Part shown: positions 16,860 through 28,626 of the stretch, piece by piece
Layout of the letters: each line of letters begins with the position of its first letter
Position numbering within the stretch: the stretch's first letter is position 1
Assembly: GCF_010729485.1 (NCBI RefSeq)
Contig: NZ_AP022609.1
Location: 3,410,001 to 3,474,000, forward strand
Source of the DNA: Mycolicibacter hiberniae
GTDB taxonomy: Bacteria; Actinomycetota; Actinomycetes; Mycobacteriales; Mycobacteriaceae
Reading direction: 5' to 3'
DNA length: 64,000 nt
Notes under the pieces: generated by a model
The model's database searches: none
Told to the model about the DNA's origin: nothing
The model's input: the letters and a program-made list of their open reading frames with translations, nothing else
Made by a program: the position numbers and the translations under genes

Positions 16860-18107
16860 ATGGCGCTCATGGCCGGCGGGTTGTCGCTGGACGTGGCGGG
16901 ACGGCGGGTGGTGGTGACCCACCCGGACAAGACGGTGTTCCCGGGCGGACGAGGCCGGCCGCCGCGGACCAAGCTCGATCTGATCCGCTACTACCTGTCG
17001 GTGGCCGACGGTGCGCTGCGCGGCGTGGCCGGGCGGCCGATGATTCTCAAGCGCTTCGTGCAGGGCATCGACGCCGAGGCCATCTTCCAGAAGCGGGCGC
17101 CGGCCAACCGGCCGGATTGGGTGTCGGTCGCCGAGTTGCACTATGCGTCGGGCCGTTCTGCGCACGAAGTCGTCGTCGACGACGCGGCCGGGCTGACCTG
17201 GGTGATCAACCTGGGCTGTGTGGATCTCAATCCGCACCCGGTGCTCTCCGACGACCTCGACCATCCCGATGAGCTGCGAATCGATCTCGACCCGATGCCC
17301 GGAGTCGACTGGGCACAGATCGTCGAGGTGACGCTGCTGGCCCGCGAGGTGCTCACCGAGCACGGATTGACCGCCTGGCCCAAGACCTCGGGTTCGCGCG
17401 GTATGCACATCTATGCGCGCATCGCACCCCAGTGGCAGTTCGGCCAGGTGCGGCTGGCCGCACAGGCGGTGGCCCGCGAGATCGAGCGCCGCGCACCGCG
17501 GTTGGCCACCAGCCGGTGGTGGAAGGAAGAGCGGCACGGCGTCTTCGTCGACTTCAACCAGAACGCCAAGGACCGGACGGTCGCCTCGGCGTACTCGGTG
17601 CGAGCCACCGTCGACGCCCGGGTGTCTACGCCGCTGAATTGGGACGAGGTCGCCTACTGCGACCCGGCGTCGTTCACCATCGACACCGTGCCGGACCGGT
17701 TCGCCGCGATCGGTGATCCATGGGCGGGCATGGACGACGCCTTCGGCTCCCTGCAGGAGCTGTTGGCCTTGGCGCAAGCGCAGGGCCCCGCTCCGAAGGC
17801 GCCACGCGGCACCCGTAAGAGCGTCGACGGCCGGCGCACCTCGCCGCTGCCGTTGATCGAGATCGCCCGCACCAAGACCCGCGACGAGGCGATGGCCGCC
17901 CTCGACGTGTGGCGGGAGCGGCACGCCGCCGCCGCGAACCGGCTGGCGCCGGAAGACGTTCTGCTTGACGGCATGCGCGGTCCGAGTTCGATCTGGTACC
18001 GCGTGCGGATCAACCTGCAGCACGTGCCGGATGCGCACCGCCCGCCCCAGGAAGAGCTGATCGCCGACTACAGCCCCTGGCCGAGCCGCGACGACGACCC
18101 GGACTAG
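16860..18107 (+). CDS. LigD-type archaeo-eukaryotic primase/polymerase (PolD2-like)
   Basis: 415 residues. A free-standing DNA/RNA polymerase related to the POL domain of LigD, which fills gaps in DNA repair. Seen: THPDKTVFPG at the N-terminus, the metal-binding RIDLDP at about 140-145, SGSRGMHIYARI at about 178-189 and the later Asp in GVFVDFNQNAKDR near 230, all catalytic features of this family. No ligase or nuclease domain is fused. Start ATG 16860, with ATG 16869 as an alternative. It corresponds by position (next to fadD2) to Rv0269c, whose M. smegmatis homologue is called PolD2. It converges on the truncated synthetase gene with a four-base overlap. Confidence 0.88.
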   Translation: MALMAGGLSLDVAGRRVVVTHPDKTVFPGGRGRPPRTKLDLIRYYLSVADGALRGVAGRPMILKRFVQGIDAEAIFQKRAPANRPDWVSVAELHYASGRSAHEVVVDDAAGLTWVINLGCVDLNPHPVLSDDLDHPDELRIDLDPMPGVDWAQIVEVTLLAREVLTEHGLTAWPKTSGSRGMHIYARIAPQWQFGQVRLAAQAVAREIERRAPRLATSRWWKEERHGVFVDFNQNAKDRTVASAYSVRATVDARVSTPLNWDEVAYCDPASFTIDTVPDRFAAIGDPWAGMDDAFGSLQELLALAQAQGPAPKAPRGTRKSVDGRRTSPLPLIEIARTKTRDEAMAALDVWRERHAAAANRLAPEDVLLDGMRGPSSIWYRVRINLQHVPDAHRPPQEELIADYSPWPSRDDDPD

Positions 18108-18662
18108 CCGCCGGTCGGCCGGTGGCCCGGTAGGTGGCTTTGCCGGCCGTAGGAGTCGAATGCGGCGTCCAGCGAACTTTTGTCGTCGGCGCTCATGCGG
18201 GTGTATGAGGGCCGACCCCGCCCGGCCCAGCGATATACCGGCTCCTCGGTGTGCCAGGCCTCGGCCTGCAGTTGGCGTTTGAGCACCTTGTTCGAGCCCG
18301 TCACCGGCAGGCTGGCCGTGATCCGCAGGAGGCGCGGAAAACCCTTGCTGCCCAGATCGGGCTGATCGGTCAGGTAGCCGGCGAAGGCCTCCACGTCGAA
18401 GCGGTCGGGGTCGGCCACCTCGATGGCGCCCATCACCTGATCACCGGAGCGGGGATCGGGCACCGCGTAGACGCCGGCACTGATGACCAGCGGATGCCGG
18501 CGCAGCACCTGTTCGATGGTCAGCGCGGAGGTGTTCTCCCCGTCCACGCGTATCCAGTCGCCCCGACGGCCGGCGAAGTACAGGAACCCGGCCTCGTCGC
18601 GGTAGCCGAGGTCGCCGGTCCGATACCAGCCGTCGCGTACCTTTTCGGAGTCCGCGGCGTCG
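18104..18662 (-). pseudogene. C-terminal remnant of an acyl-CoA synthetase (FadD17-like)
   Basis: Only the last roughly 185 residues of an AMP-forming ligase are present: DGWYRTGDLGYRDEAG, then FAGRRGDWIRVDGENTS, the YAVPDPRSGDQVMGAIEV segment, and the catalytic-lysine motif TGSNKVLKRQL. The ATP-binding N-terminal two-thirds is missing; the homology begins right behind the stop of the NTF2-like gene, where the frame carries no start codon with a ribosome site. A GTG at 18547 could start a 147-residue protein, but this would lack the active site. The wording of the fragment is closest to mycobacterial FadD17/FadD1. Most likely a deletion remnant. Confidence 0.8.
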
Positions 18663-18665
18663 TTG

Positions 18666-19028
18666 CTATTCAGGCGGGTTGAGCACCGTCCACATCCGGA
18701 TGATGCGTTCGTCCGCTATCTCGGCCACATCGAAGCCGGACGCCACGGTGACCTCGTCGTGGGTGCGGACCTCCCAGGCCAGGAAACCAAGGCCGCGGGT
18801 TTGACGAACCGGCCCGGCCTTCACGAAATGCAGACCGCGCAGCTTCTCCTGCAGTTCAGCGGCCTTGGCGTTCAGTTCGTCGTGACCCGTGGCGACGCCC
18901 TCGTCGTCTATCCACTGCACCTGCGCCGAATAGGTCGCTGCGATCGCCGCGGCGCGGCGCTGCGGGTCGCGTTCGTTGAACACGTCCAGCAGGTTGGCTT
19001 CCATCAGACCGGTGATGGTGTCCGTCAT
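18666..19028 (-). CDS. NTF2-like / SnoaL-like fold protein
   Basis: 120 residues. The arrangement of an N-terminal helix with FNERDPQRRAAAIAATYS, a WIDDEGVATGHDELNAKAAELQ segment and beta strands ending in IIRMWTVLNPPE is typical of SnoaL/NTF2-like proteins of the polyketide-cyclase or ketosteroid-isomerase type. ATG 19028 follows AGGAGAG. No catalytic residues can be assigned. It lies upstream of the synthetase remnant and downstream of the SDR gene on the same strand, with a 111-base gap that may hold its own promoter. Confidence 0.82.
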   Translation of the reverse strand: MTDTITGLMEANLLDVFNERDPQRRAAAIAATYSAQVQWIDDEGVATGHDELNAKAAELQEKLRGLHFVKAGPVRQTRGLGFLAWEVRTHDEVTVASGFDVAEIADERIIRMWTVLNPPE

Positions 19029-19139
19029 GGTGCTCTCCTAGATGAGGTTGTCTTCTCCACGACAAACCTCAAGCCTTACAAGACACCACCTGTACCGCAG
19101 CAGATACACGCAACCGTAACGGCGATTGCACCCGCCGAT

Positions 19140-19901
19140 TCAGTTGATGGTGAAGCCGCCGTCCACCGCGATGGTCTGTCCGGTGACGTAGCCGCCGGCA
19201 TCGGAAGCCAGCCACAGCACCGAGGCCGCGAGCTCTTCGGGGTCTCCCATCCGGCCCAGCACGATTCGGTGCGCGACGCTTTCCAGGTAACCCGGGCGGT
19301 ACTGCTCGGTCATCTCCGATTCGAAGAACCCCGGCGCGATCGCGTTGACCCGGATGCCCTTCCGGCTTCCCCACTGCTGCGCCAGGTCGCGCGTCAGACC
19401 GATCAGCCCGGCTTTGCTGGCGGCGTATGCCGCCTGCGGCAGGCCCGCCGTCGTCAGACCCAGGATGCTGGAGATGTTGACGATCGACGATCCCGGCTCC
19501 ATCACCCGTCCGCAGGCCTGCGCAGCCCAGTAGGCCCCGTTGAGGTTGATGTCGATCACCTCACGGAACTGCTCCGGGGTTTCCCGGGTGGCCGGGTGCG
19601 CGGTGCCGATCCCGGCGTTGTTGATCAACACATCGACCCGGCCGAACCGCTCGATCGCGGCCTGGACCATTCTGGTCGCCGCCTCCGGGTCCGCGACATC
19701 GGTCGCGACCGGCAGTGCGGCGCGTCCGGTGGCGCTGACGAGATCGGCTGCCTCCGCGAGCTTCTCCACCCTCCGCGCCGCCAGCACCACATCCGCGCCG
19801 GCCTCGGCGAAGGCCCGGGCAAAATATACGCCGAGGCCCGAGGACGCCCCGGTCACCACGGCGACCTTGCCGTCCATGCGGAACTTGTCCAATACGCTCA
19901 C
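19140..19901 (-). CDS. Short-chain dehydrogenase/reductase
   Basis: 253 residues, classical SDR. NAD(P) motif TGASSGLG at about 17-24, NNAGIG near 90, catalytic Ser in SSILGL near 144 and YAASKAG near 157. Ends with VTGQTIAVDGGFTIN, the usual C-terminus of FabG-like enzymes. Start GTG 19901 with GAAAGG upstream; the longer open frame upstream overlaps the kinase gene and is rejected. It is the third gene after the acyl-CoA dehydrogenase and kinase genes, 29 bases from the latter, so it is co-transcribed. In the levulinate pathway of Pseudomonas an SDR (LvaD) reduces 4-ketoacyl-CoA to 4-hydroxyacyl-CoA; the neighbours suggest a similar role here. Confidence 0.88.
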   Translation of the reverse strand: MSVLDKFRMDGKVAVVTGASSGLGVYFARAFAEAGADVVLAARRVEKLAEAADLVSATGRAALPVATDVADPEAATRMVQAAIERFGRVDVLINNAGIGTAHPATRETPEQFREVIDINLNGAYWAAQACGRVMEPGSSIVNISSILGLTTAGLPQAAYAASKAGLIGLTRDLAQQWGSRKGIRVNAIAPGFFESEMTEQYRPGYLESVAHRIVLGRMGDPEELAASVLWLASDAGGYVTGQTIAVDGGFTIN

Positions 19902-19930
19902 GCGACTCACCTTTCTCGACTTCTCACGGG

Positions 19931-20956
19931 TTAGGGCAAAGCTTTCAGCGCCGCAGCGATGAATTCCGGCGTGGCCTGCGCTGCTGCACCGGCGTTCTGC
20001 ACGTCCTTTGCGCCGTGCTGGGCTCGGTGGGTGATGCCTTCGGCGATCACCCCGATCTTGAAGTTCGCCAGGGCTAGGTAGAAATTCCAGTCGCTGAGGT
20101 CGCGGCCGGAGCGCCGTGCATACTCCTGCGCCAGCGCATCCGACGACGGCAGGCGCGTACTGGTCCACGCGGCGGGGTGACCGAAGACCCCGTCGAACGC
20201 CGGCGATCGATAGACGCACATCAGGGCGATATCGGTGAGCGGGTCACCGAGAGTGGACAGCTCCCAGTCCACGACCGCCCGGATGACGTCCGCCCGCTCG
20301 GGATCGCAGATCGTGTTGTCGATGCGGAAATCGCCGTGCACCACCGACGGTTGCGTCGCCTGGGGGATGGCCGCGGACAGCGCGGCGGCCAACTTGGCCA
20401 CGTCGTTCGACAGTGCGCTGTCGTTGTGCGGCGTCTTGACCAGTTCCCACTGGCGGGCCCACAGCCGCACCTGGCGCTCCAGGAATCCATCCGGCCTGCC
20501 GAAGGACTCCAGCCCGACGGCGCGGTAGTCCACGGCGTGCAGGTCCACCAGCACCCGAACCAGCGCCGCGGCATTCGCCGCCAGCTCAGCGTCGGTGAGT
20601 GTGCTCAGATCGTCTTTGTGCCGGTAGACCCGACCCGTCACGAACTCCGTGACGGTCAACGGCGCGCCGCAGACCGTGCCCTCGGCGTCCAGGGCCACCG
20701 GCCGGGCGATCGGAACACCGGTGCCGTAGAGCTTTTCGGTCACCACGAACTCGCGGCCCACATCGTGCGCCGACGGGGTCAGGCCACCCAGCGGCGGGCG
20801 GCGAACGACCCACGCCGAGGATTCGTCGCTGACTTTGAAGGTGAGATTGGAGCGGCCGCCGGCGATCAGTTCGACGGTGAGTTCACCCTGAACCGGAACG
20901 CCGTTGTCGATGAGGTACTGCCGCAGGGCAACCGGATTCAGGGCATCGGCCGTCAC
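19931..20956 (-). CDS. APH-family phosphotransferase (acyl-CoA-linked kinase)
   Basis: 341 residues. Kinase fold with IAGGRSNLTFKV, the catalytic loop VVHGDFRIDNTI (HGDxxxxN) near 205 and the metal-binding VVDWELSTLGDP near 228. Proteins of this branch are not drug kinases; they pair with acyl-CoA dehydrogenases, as in human ACAD10/11 and bacterial LvaA, and phosphorylate the 4-hydroxyl of 4-hydroxyacyl-CoA. The start GTG at 20956 overlaps the stop of the acyl-CoA dehydrogenase gene (GTGA), which supports coupled synthesis. Start chosen for this overlap, since the open frame runs further but only in shadow of the dehydrogenase gene. Confidence 0.88.
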   Translation of the reverse strand: MTADALNPVALRQYLIDNGVPVQGELTVELIAGGRSNLTFKVSDESSAWVVRRPPLGGLTPSAHDVGREFVVTEKLYGTGVPIARPVALDAEGTVCGAPLTVTEFVTGRVYRHKDDLSTLTDAELAANAAALVRVLVDLHAVDYRAVGLESFGRPDGFLERQVRLWARQWELVKTPHNDSALSNDVAKLAAALSAAIPQATQPSVVHGDFRIDNTICDPERADVIRAVVDWELSTLGDPLTDIALMCVYRSPAFDGVFGHPAAWTSTRLPSSDALAQEYARRSGRDLSDWNFYLALANFKIGVIAEGITHRAQHGAKDVQNAGAAAQATPEFIAAALKALP

Positions 20957-22164
20957 TGCGAAGCATCCTTGAGCGCGCGACGGGCCGCCCCGACCCGCCG
21001 TTTGGCGATGGCCCAGCGGTGCACCTCCGAGGGACCGTCGTATACCCGGAACGGACGCACCTCGCGGGAGAGTCGCGCCGGGGGCAGATCTTCGGAGACG
21101 CCGAGCCCACCACACATCTGCACGCTGCGGTCGACGATCCGGAAGATCGCCTCGGCGGCGAACGTCTTGGCGATCGACGTCGCATCGCCGGCGGTGCTGC
21201 CCTGGTCCAGTTCCCAGCACGCGCGAACCAGCAACGCCCGGGTGGCGGCGATGTCGATCTCGTTGTCGGCCACCATCTGCTGGATCATGCCCAGGTCGGC
21301 GAGCGCCGATCCGAATGCCTGACGCTGCACCACGTGCGACAGCGCGGTGTCGTGACCCCGGCGCGCGGCGCCGAGCCACCGCATGACGTGCGTCATCCGC
21401 GCGGGCCCGAGCCGCACCTGGGCGTACTCGAATCCACGGTCCACCTCGCCGAGCACCGCTTCGTCGGGAACCCGGACATCCTCGAAGAACACTTCGCAGT
21501 GGCCGCCCACCATCGACCGGTCCAGCGTGGAGATGTGCCGGCCGACGGTCAGGCCCGGGGTGTCGGCGGGAACCAGGAACATGGTGGCGCCGCCACGCTG
21601 ACCGGGTTCCCCGGAGGTGCGGGCCATGACGATGAAGAACCCGGCCCCGTCGGCACCGGTGATGAACCACTTGTGACCGGTGATGTACCAGTCCCCCGAC
21701 CGGCGTTCAGCCCTGGTCGTCAGCGCGGCCGGGTCCGAGCCGGCGCCGGGCCCCGGCTCGGTCATCGCGAATGCCGAGCGCATCTCGCCGGCTGCCAGCG
21801 GCGCCAGGTAGCGAGCCTTCTGCTCGGGGCTGGCCACCTCCGCCAGCAGATGCACGTTGCCCTCATCGGGGGCCGCGATGTTCACCGCCGCCGGACCGAA
21901 CAGGGAGTAACCGGCGGCCTCGAACACCGGCGCGCGGTCGGACATGTTCAAGCCCAGCCCGCCGTATTCCACCGGGGCGTGGGGGGCGAATACCCCGGCC
22001 TGCCGCGCGGCGGCCTGCAGTTCCTGTATCGCGGCGTCGCCGCCCGCGGCGGCGATGTCCCCGCCGAAGCGGTCCTCCACCGGCAGGACCACGTCTTCGA
22101 CGAACGCCCGTGTCTTTTCGACGAGCTCCGACACTTCCGGCGAGTAGCTCAATTCGATCGCCAT
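20953..22164 (-). CDS. Acyl-CoA dehydrogenase (ACAD10/11-type, paired with kinase)
   Basis: 403 residues, single-domain. FAMTEPGPGAGSDPAAL near 131-147 and GHKWFITGADGAGFF near 160 form the flavin and substrate site; VRPFRVYDGPSEVHRWAIAKR near the C-terminus is the form found in the ACAD10/11 branch. It is the first gene of the operon with kinase and SDR (four-base overlap with the kinase). Known members act on phosphorylated 4-hydroxyacyl-CoA, eliminating phosphate and leading to 3-hydroxyacyl-CoA. Diverges from the XRE-TetR regulator at 22320, which probably controls it. Confidence 0.9.
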   Translation of the reverse strand: MAIELSYSPEVSELVEKTRAFVEDVVLPVEDRFGGDIAAAGGDAAIQELQAAARQAGVFAPHAPVEYGGLGLNMSDRAPVFEAAGYSLFGPAAVNIAAPDEGNVHLLAEVASPEQKARYLAPLAAGEMRSAFAMTEPGPGAGSDPAALTTRAERRSGDWYITGHKWFITGADGAGFFIVMARTSGEPGQRGGATMFLVPADTPGLTVGRHISTLDRSMVGGHCEVFFEDVRVPDEAVLGEVDRGFEYAQVRLGPARMTHVMRWLGAARRGHDTALSHVVQRQAFGSALADLGMIQQMVADNEIDIAATRALLVRACWELDQGSTAGDATSIAKTFAAEAIFRIVDRSVQMCGGLGVSEDLPPARLSREVRPFRVYDGPSEVHRWAIAKRRVGAARRALKDASQ

Positions 22165-22286
22165 GTCACCCCATCACCACACTCGCATTGACCGACCGAT
22201 CACTCGGCCCGAACACTACGGACTGTGGCACAAATGGCCGCTAACCGTCAAAAACATCTCCGAGCGGCGACTTTCGCTGCGGTATA

Positions 22287-22303
22287 GTTCAGAATTCCTG
22301 AAC
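22287..22303. promoter_or_regulatory. Palindrome GTTCAG-N5-CTGAAC at the regulator promoter
   Basis: Perfect inverted repeat covering the end of a TATAGT box (22283-22288) and the probable transcription start of the XRE-TetR gene. Its place suggests autoregulation. A weaker palindrome CCGA-TCAC-TCGG lies at about 22195-22206 on the side of the divergent acyl-CoA dehydrogenase gene. Confidence 0.5.
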
Positions 22304-22319
22304 AAAATCGGAGGTGGCC

Positions 22320-23222
22320 GTGACCGAGGCGCAATCCGACTGTGGCACCGCGATCCGCGCCGCCCGACGGGCCCGGGGACTGACGGTCCGGGATCTGGCC
22401 CGACACCTGCGAGTCAGTCCGGCCACCGTCAGCGCTATCGAAAACGGCAAGACCGGGATCTCGGTGTCGCGGCTGCAGGAGTGCGCCGGCGCGTTGGACG
22501 TCACGCCCGCCCAGATCTTGGCCGGCACCGTCGGTGCACCGGTCCCCGGACCGCAGCACAGCCGGCCCGCGCACCTCGACCCAGAGAACCGCGACTGGCG
22601 ATGCTTTCCACCCTTGGCCCACGACAGCGTCTTGGCGGCGGCCATCGACGCCTTCGTCGAGACGGGCTATCACGGCAGCACCATGCGAGACATCTCGGCG
22701 CGGGCAGGCATGAGTGTGCCCGGGATCTACCACCACTACCCGGACAAGCAGACCCTGTTGGTCGCGATACTGGATCTGACCATGACCGAACTGCACTGGC
22801 GGGTGAACGCCGCCCGTGCCGAAGCCGCTACCGGCCTGCAGGAGGTGCGACTGGTGGTGGAAGCCTTGGCGCTGTTCCACACCCACCGCCAGAAGCTGGC
22901 CTTCATCGGCGCCAGCGAGATGCGCAGCCTCACCGCGACGAACCGGCAACGGATCGCCGATTCCCGCAATCAGCTGCAGCACACACTTGACGGTGCCCTG
23001 GACCGCGCCGCGCGGGAGGGCGACATCGACGTCGACGACCGCCGGATGGCCGGCCGGGCGATCGCCACGATGTGCACCGCACTGCCGCAGTGGTTCAACG
23101 CCGACGGTCCGGCCACGCCGGAGGAGACCGCGCGCACCTACGCCGATTTCGCGGTCTCGCTGCTGACCAAGCCCCACGGTTCCCGAGTGGTTTGTCCACC
23201 GCTTCCCGAAGGCAGGAGATGA
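22320..23222 (+). CDS. Fusion regulator: XRE helix-turn-helix plus TetR domain
   Basis: 300 residues from GTG 22320, placed five bases behind CGGAGGT (the GTG at 22314 lies inside that site). Residues about 8-65 are an XRE/HTH_3 domain (IRAARRARGLTVRDLARHLRVSPATVSAIENGKTG region). After a linker, residues about 100-300 form a TetR protein with TMRDISARAGMSVPGIYHHYPDKQTLL. Two DNA-binding domains of different families in one chain is unusual but known in actinobacteria. It diverges from the acyl-CoA dehydrogenase/kinase/SDR operon and precedes oplA by only three bases, so it may regulate either. Ligand unknown. Confidence 0.88.
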   Translation: MTEAQSDCGTAIRAARRARGLTVRDLARHLRVSPATVSAIENGKTGISVSRLQECAGALDVTPAQILAGTVGAPVPGPQHSRPAHLDPENRDWRCFPPLAHDSVLAAAIDAFVETGYHGSTMRDISARAGMSVPGIYHHYPDKQTLLVAILDLTMTELHWRVNAARAEAATGLQEVRLVVEALALFHTHRQKLAFIGASEMRSLTATNRQRIADSRNQLQHTLDGALDRAAREGDIDVDDRRMAGRAIATMCTALPQWFNADGPATPEETARTYADFAVSLLTKPHGSRVVCPPLPEGRR

Positions 23223-23225
23223 CCC

Positions 23226-26834
<3,609 letters not shown>

Positions 26835-26909
26835 GGCCGACCGGCCGTGGCCGGCGCGGTGTGTGCATACACCTGGCCCGGCCCTGCCACCAGCGGTTAG
26901 TCTCACGCG

Positions 26910-27851
26910 ATGGGAGACCAGAGCCGACGCGGTTTCTTGCGCATGAGCGGCGTTGCCGCCGCCGCGCTGCTGGCATCCTGCTCGTCCGGCGAGCGCGGCG
27001 GCGACGGCGAGGCCGGACCGGTCACCGTCACCCACATCTTCGGCCAGACCACTGTCGTCCAGCCGCCCCAGCGGGTGGTGTGCGCCGGCTACACCGGGCA
27101 GGACGACCTGCTGGCGCTCGGGGTGGTTCCGGTGGCGGTCACCGACTGGTTCGGCGAGCAGCCCTTCGCGGTCTGGCCCTGGGCGCGGCAGCAACTCGGG
27201 GACGCCAAGCCGGTTGTTCTGAGCTTGGACAACGGCATCGCGGTTTCGCAGATCGCGGACCTCAAGCCGGATCTGATCATCGCGACCAACGCCGGCGTGG
27301 ACGCCGAGACCTATCAGAAGCTGTCGGCGATCGCGCCGACGGTGCCGCAGTCGGGCGGCGAGGCATTCTTCGAGCCGTGGAAGGTTCAGGCCGCCGCTAT
27401 CGGCATGGCCGTCCACCGCAGCCAGCAGATGCAGGCTCTGATCGACGAGGTCGACACCGCGTTCACCGATGTCGCATCCGCCCACCCGGGTTTCAAAGAC
27501 AAGAAGGTGCTGCTGCTGTCGGGGCGACTCGACCGCGGCAATGTCAGCGCCGCCACCGGATGGCGAACCGCCTTTCTCACCCAGATGGGTCTGAACGTCC
27601 CAGAGGTGCCCGCGGTGATCGAACGCGATCGGATCGGTTCGGTGCTCGGCGAAGCGGACGTTCTGATCTGGACCACCGAGAGCGAAGACGAGCGCGCGGC
27701 GTTACTGGCCGACCCCGTCATCGTCAGGTGCGAACCGCGCAGCGTTTTCACCACCAGGGACCAGGCCGGCGCGATAGCGTTCGCCTCCCCGCTCAGCTAC
27801 CGGTTGGTCGCCGGGCAGCTGCCGGGGCTGATCGCGAAGATCACGGGATAG
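26910..27851 (+). CDS. fecB2: Periplasmic iron-siderophore-binding lipoprotein, FecB2-like
   Basis: 313 residues. The leader SRRGFLRMSGVAAAALLASC carries both a twin-arginine motif and a lipobox (LLAS-Cys), so it is probably a Tat-exported lipoprotein. The mature part is a class III solute-binding protein of the FecB/BtuF type: THIFGQTTVVQPPQRVVCAGYTGQDDLLALG near the N-terminus, ADLKPDLIIATN in the middle and VARCEP-type end. It would catch a ferric siderophore or heme-like ligand outside the membrane; no permease genes are adjacent. Order oplA-fecB2-pxpB equals Rv0266c-Rv0265c-Rv0264c. Start ATG 26910. Confidence 0.88.
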   Translation: MGDQSRRGFLRMSGVAAAALLASCSSGERGGDGEAGPVTVTHIFGQTTVVQPPQRVVCAGYTGQDDLLALGVVPVAVTDWFGEQPFAVWPWARQQLGDAKPVVLSLDNGIAVSQIADLKPDLIIATNAGVDAETYQKLSAIAPTVPQSGGEAFFEPWKVQAAAIGMAVHRSQQMQALIDEVDTAFTDVASAHPGFKDKKVLLLSGRLDRGNVSAATGWRTAFLTQMGLNVPEVPAVIERDRIGSVLGEADVLIWTTESEDERAALLADPVIVRCEPRSVFTTRDQAGAIAFASPLSYRLVAGQLPGLIAKITG

Positions 27852-27888
27852 ACCAAACTCTGCACGTTCGGTAAGGCCCCTCTGGCAT

Positions 27889-27935
27889 ACCCCGCAGAAT
27901 TGTGTTCTGCATCACTATTCGATGCGAGACGGGGT
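27889..27935 (+). promoter_or_regulatory. Structured leader with competing hairpins before pxpB
   Basis: In the 96-base gap before pxpB, ACCCC (27889-27893) can pair with GGGGT (27931-27935), enclosing two hairpins: GCAGAA-N5-TTCTGC (27894-27910) and GCATC-N7-GATGC (27909-27925). The two hairpins share bases 27909-27910, so they cannot both form fully. The structure ends 12 bases before the start codon. It could be a regulatory RNA leader or simply an operator; I match it to no known riboswitch. Confidence 0.4.
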
Positions 27936-27947
27936 TACCGTCAAGAC

Positions 27948-28598
27948 ATGAGCGTGGCATTGGATTCCACCACGATCGACACCGTCCTCAACTACGGCGA
28001 CACCGCCCTGCTGCTGCAATGCGAGTCGACTGTCGATGTCCTCGCGTGGACCGCAGCACTTCGTTCCGCCGCCCTGCCCGGGGTGGTCGACGTCGTCCCG
28101 GCATCGCACACGGTGCTGGTGACGTTGGCCGCGCCCCGTCACCAGGCGGGCGTCCGACGCGCGCTGCGCCGAATAGAGGTCGACACCGCTGCCGTGCGGA
28201 CCCGGGCGCCGCGCGGCAGGGCCGACGTGGTGATCGACGTCGTCTATGACGGGCCGGACCTGGCCGAGGTTGCCGAGCGCACCGGCCTGAGCGTCGCCCA
28301 GGTCATCAACGCCCATACCGCGACACCGTGGTTGGTGGGTTTCGGCGGATCCACGCCCGGTTTCGCCTACCTGCTCGGCGGCGACCCGCGACTTCAGGTG
28401 CCGCGCCGCCCGGAGTTGCGGGCCGCAGTTCCGGCCGGCGCGGTTGCGCTGGCGGGCCGATTCAGCGGCATCTATCCGCGTCAGTGGCCGGGTGGCTGGC
28501 AACTGATCGGCCATACCGACGCCGTGTTGTGGGACCTCGACCTTCCCGAACCGGCCTTGCTGACCCCGGGCCTGTCGGTGCAGTTCCGCGCCGCGTGA
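27948..28598 (+). CDS. pxpB: PxpB/KipI-like 5-oxoprolinase subunit (allophanate hydrolase subunit 1 family)
   Basis: 216 residues from ATG 27948. Family features: [12 protein letters not shown] at the N-terminus and the signature [16 protein letters not shown] near 128-143. Together with PxpC (next gene) and a LamB/YcsF protein PxpA, such proteins form an ATP-dependent 5-oxoprolinase; some relatives belong to urea carboxylase systems. No pxpA is visible in this window. The gap to pxpC is 28 bases, so they are co-transcribed. Corresponds to Rv0264c. The reading frame extends slightly upstream but into the structured leader, so the ATG was chosen. Confidence 0.88.
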   Translation: MSVALDSTTIDTVLNYGDTALLLQCESTVDVLAWTAALRSAALPGVVDVVPASHTVLVTLAAPRHQAGVRRALRRIEVDTAAVRTRAPRGRADVVIDVVYDGPDLAEVAERTGLSVAQVINAHTATPWLVGFGGSTPGFAYLLGGDPRLQVPRRPELRAAVPAGAVALAGRFSGIYPRQWPGGWQLIGHTDAVLWDLDLPEPALLTPGLSVQFRAA

Positions 28599-28626
28599 CG
28601 GCCCACAAAGGGAAAGGACACCGCGA

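Noticed and set aside
16764..18038. 424-codon frame antisense to polD2
   Set aside because: Opposite a gene with clear catalytic motifs, no motif of its own.
18104..18547. Complete 147-residue gene starting at GTG 18547
   Set aside because: Homology to the ligase continues upstream of that GTG in frame to about 18660, so it is an internal codon of a truncated gene.
19931..21670. 579-residue version of the kinase
   Set aside because: The N-terminal 240 residues are arginine-rich shadow of the acyl-CoA dehydrogenase; the GTG at 20956 with GTGA overlap is the natural start.
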